Assembly: GCA_030037515.1 (NCBI GenBank)
Contig: JASHRE010000107.1
Coordinates: 1-7,872, forward strand
DNA: 7,872 nt
Origin: Candidatus Sulfotelmatobacter sp.
Lineage (GTDB): Bacteria; Acidobacteriota; Terriglobia; Terriglobales; Acidobacteriaceae
Reading direction: 5' to 3'
The notes under the pieces were generated by a model. It did not search any database. It saw only the letters and a program-made list of their open reading frames with translations, and had not been told where the DNA came from. The translations under genes and the position numbers were made by a program. How positions within the stretch are numbered: position 1 is the stretch's first letter; each line of letters begins with the position of its first letter. Positions 6,151 to 7,872 of this stretch are shown here, piece by piece.

Positions 6151-7482
6151 TTGAACAGCCTGTCAGGTACTTTTGTTGACACATCTCAGCTGGAAGCGGG
6201 GCAGTTCGGCCGCGGAGAGCGGAGACCCCTTCAGATAGTGCTCGTCCTATTTTTGTGCGGCACTCTGATTTTCGCGGTCTTAGCGTTCGGTGCAGTCGAC
6301 GACCGGTCAACTTTCGCGTTCGAGTCGGCAACGGCAGCTCTGTTTCTCGTGTGGACGGCGAAACAAATCGTTAGAGGACAACTCGAGCTCTCTCGAAATC
6401 CGCTATATCGGCCGGCATCGGTTTTCTTTGCTATCATTGCTGCCCAGCTTGTCTTCCATCGGTCCGCATATTGGTATGTGACGAAACACGAGGCTCTTCA
6501 ATATGTTTCGTACGGTATTGTGTTTGTCGTGGCGGCAGAGTGCGTAGTCCAGGAGAAGGCGCGCAGGACGTTCGCGCTGGTGATGGGCACCTTTGGGGCG
6601 GTGTATGCGCTTTTCGCCCTCATCCAACAGCTGCGGCCAAACGGCAAAATCTTCTGGGTCCATAGCCCAAAATTGGCAGGCGCGATGATCTATGGGAGTT
6701 ACGTCAACAGCAATCACTATGCCGGTCTGATGGAAATGCTGGTGCCGATTCCTCTTGTACTCAGTATGGGCCACCTGCTCAAGGGCGGACAGCGAATCCT
6801 AGCCGGATTGAGCGCCGCGTTGATGGCCTCAACGATCTTTCTTTCCCTCTCGCGGGGTGGGATGATCGCTTTATCGCTCGAGATTGTGTTATTTGCTGCA
6901 CTGACGCTGCCCAAAAGACAGAGCCCTCGTGCGGTCGCCGGCATCATGACGATGAGCGTCTTGGTCTTGGCGATTCTGCTTTTGCTCGGGAAGGGACAAG
7001 TCTTGGGCCGTTTAGGGGACCTAAGCCCCGGCATCCGGTTGGATATTACAAAAGACTGCCTTAGAATGTTTACTCGCCATCCAATCTTGGGCTGGGGGCT
7101 CGGCACGTTTCCGACCGTTTATCCTGGCTATCGTAGCTTCTACACCAATCTGTTCGTAAACGAGGCGCATAACGATTATGCCCAGCTGCTGGTGGAGACT
7201 GGTTTGCTCGGGTTCGGACTCATGTTATGGTTCCTAGTTCGCTTATATCAGTCCGGATTGCCTACTTCTCGCCGTTGGGAGTTCAAATGGGATGGGGCTC
7301 TGTCCCTGGCTGCATTGCTCGGTTGCACGGGGTTGCTTTTCCACAGCTTTGTGGATTTCAACTTGCAGATCCCCGCCAACGCAGCATTATTTTATGTGCT
7401 CTGCGCGCTGGCAGCTTCTGAACTCCCGGCAAGCTCCTCACGTTCTAGGCTATCGGCACTGCAACAGCCGGCGGAAACATGA
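6151..7482 (+). CDS. O-antigen ligase/polymerase family membrane protein (Wzy_C/WaaL type)
   Basis: The family joins undecaprenyl-linked glycans to one another (Wzy polymerase) or to an acceptor (WaaL ligase, or protein O-glycosylation) on the periplasmic face. The 443 residues carry about ten to twelve hydrophobic segments, starting at about 28-48. Family landmarks are VNSNHYAGLMEML (185-197), LSLSRGG (231-237), and the periplasmic stretch HPILGWGLGTF (310-320) through VNEAHNDYAQLLVETGLLG (336-354), in which H340 corresponds to the His found important in WaaL proteins. FHSFVDFNLQIPANA (397-411) is typical of the long bacterial EPS branch. It starts 18 nt after the TPR gene, so the two are almost certainly co-transcribed. 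The TTG start may keep expression low. Polymerase versus ligase cannot be told from sequence alone; the neighbouring Wzc-like gene favours polymerase. Confidence 0.92.
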   Translation: MNSLSGTFVDTSQLEAGQFGRGERRPLQIVLVLFLCGTLIFAVLAFGAVDDRSTFAFESATAALFLVWTAKQIVRGQLELSRNPLYRPASVFFAIIAAQLVFHRSAYWYVTKHEALQYVSYGIVFVVAAECVVQEKARRTFALVMGTFGAVYALFALIQQLRPNGKIFWVHSPKLAGAMIYGSYVNSNHYAGLMEMLVPIPLVLSMGHLLKGGQRILAGLSAALMASTIFLSLSRGGMIALSLEIVLFAALTLPKRQSPRAVAGIMTMSVLVLAILLLLGKGQVLGRLGDLSPGIRLDITKDCLRMFTRHPILGWGLGTFPTVYPGYRSFYTNLFVNEAHNDYAQLLVETGLLGFGLMLWFLVRLYQSGLPTSRRWEFKWDGALSLAALLGCTGLLFHSFVDFNLQIPANAALFYVLCALAASELPASSSRSRLSALQQPAET

Positions 7483-7560
7483 AAAGTGAGCGGTTTCTGT
7501 GAAGAACATCGATGCGTTCGGAGTTGATTCAAAAGATTTTTGAGCTGCAGAAGGAGGCCT
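7483..7560 (+). other. 78-nt spacer with a small AT-rich inverted repeat
   Basis: TCAAAA-GAT-TTTTGA (7529-7543) is a perfect 6-bp inverted repeat just before the ribosome binding site of the next gene. It is too weak for a terminator. It could mildly occlude that site or be a protein-binding site. No promoter is apparent. Confidence 0.35.
7551..7557 (+). promoter_or_regulatory. Strong but tightly spaced ribosome binding site before a GTG start
   Basis: AAGGAGG is a near-perfect anti-SD match only 3 nt before the GTG at 7561. The following codons encode a convincing signal peptide, which an in-frame ATG at 7630 would remove, so GTG is favoured despite the short spacing. Confidence 0.6.
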
Positions 7561-7872
7561 GTGAAAAGAATCACAGTTGCAGTTCTCTTTGGAGTTTGCT
7601 GTGCGATTGTCCCACGCGCTACCGCCCAAATGAACGAGTTATCGGGACTGATAGGACGAACCTTCATCTCGAATCAGACGATCCTGAACAGTGTCACATC
7701 TGACAACCACGTTCGCTTCGGAGACGGCCTGACTTTCCAAGCCAATTATGCGCGTCACATCATCAACCTGGACATTGCGTCGCTCTCCCTTGAGGTTCCG
7801 CTCGTGTTTAATCCGGAGGAGAAGTTGAACGCGGCGTACCCGAACAAAATTCCAAAACACTACAGTTCCTTC
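7561..7872 (+). CDS. Secreted, probable outer-membrane beta-barrel protein (N-terminal part, cut by window edge)
   Basis: The frame is open from the GTG to the right edge (104 codons, no stop). It begins MKRITVAVLFGVCCAIVP and continues RATAQ, a typical Sec signal peptide: two basic residues, a hydrophobic core, and an ATA-Q cleavage site after about residue 22. The mature part (NELSGLIGRTFIS, then alternating segments such as GLTFQANYARHI and ASLSLEVPLVF) has the alternating pattern of beta strands in small outer-membrane barrel proteins. I associate this type with acidobacterial polysaccharide loci. It lies 78 nt after the ligase/polymerase gene and may share its transcript. A role in polymer secretion or anchoring is inferred from position only. 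No Wza-type SLBB/PES sequence is visible in the part seen. A general porin-like or cell-envelope protein is the alternative. Confidence 0.75.
   Translation, partial: MKRITVAVLFGVCCAIVPRATAQMNELSGLIGRTFISNQTILNSVTSDNHVRFGDGLTFQANYARHIINLDIASLSLEVPLVFNPEEKLNAAYPNKIPKHYSSF

Noticed and set aside
7479..7502. Seven-codon ORF overlapping the ligase/polymerase stop as ATGA
   Set aside because: It is too short to support and has no evidence beyond the chance overlap.
7512..7703. 63-codon plus-strand ORF starting ATG
   Set aside because: It overlaps the signal peptide and first strands of the barrel gene in another frame, has no ribosome site, and its Cys/Ser/Trp-rich product resembles no protein family I know.

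Overview
The window looks like part of an exopolysaccharide or O-antigen assembly locus (Wzx/Wzy type) from a diderm bacterium. The Acidobacteriota (Terriglobia) are the most likely source. That placement is an inference from the mid-range GC content, the fused periplasmic-adaptor/tyrosine-kinase protein, a TPR protein beside an O-antigen ligase/polymerase, and an outer-membrane barrel protein of a type I associate with that phylum. No rRNA, tRNA, mobile element or CRISPR array is visible.

Layout. Bases 1-281 hold no gene I can name. The extreme left edge (about 1-50) has strongly biased third codon positions and may be the end, or on the minus strand the beginning, of a neighbouring gene. 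A possible 54-codon leader ORF (282-446) with a CxxC motif overlaps the next gene by ATGA. An extended -10 promoter (372-402), with an inverted repeat around its -10 box, precedes five plus-strand genes: (1) 443-2734, a Wzc/GumC-like chain-length and export tyrosine autokinase; (2) 2848-4797, a membrane-anchored WbpM/CapD-type nucleotide-sugar 4,6-dehydratase; (3) 4882-6132, a membrane-anchored TPR protein with a C-terminal carbohydrate-binding-like domain; (4) 6151-7482, an O-antigen ligase/polymerase-family membrane protein with a TTG start; (5) 7561 to the right edge, the N-terminal part of a secreted, probable outer-membrane beta-barrel protein with a GTG start. Gaps are 113, 84, 18 and 78 nt. 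None contains a convincing Rho-independent terminator, so the genes may form one operon.

How they may work together (inference from the families). The dehydratase would make a 4-keto-6-deoxy-HexNAc nucleotide sugar for the repeat unit. The Wzy-like protein would polymerise or ligate repeat units on the periplasmic face. The TPR/carbohydrate-binding protein could hold the glycan or the polymerase there. The tyrosine autokinase would set chain length and drive export, and the barrel protein may act in the outer membrane. Glycosyltransferases, a flippase and a Wza-type exporter are absent from the window and would have to lie outside it.

The most unusual points are a (TAC)5 microsatellite that encodes the autokinase's phospho-tyrosine cluster, the TPR/carbohydrate-binding fusion next to the polymerase, the possible CxxC leader peptide coupled to the kinase gene, and a putative operator around the promoter.
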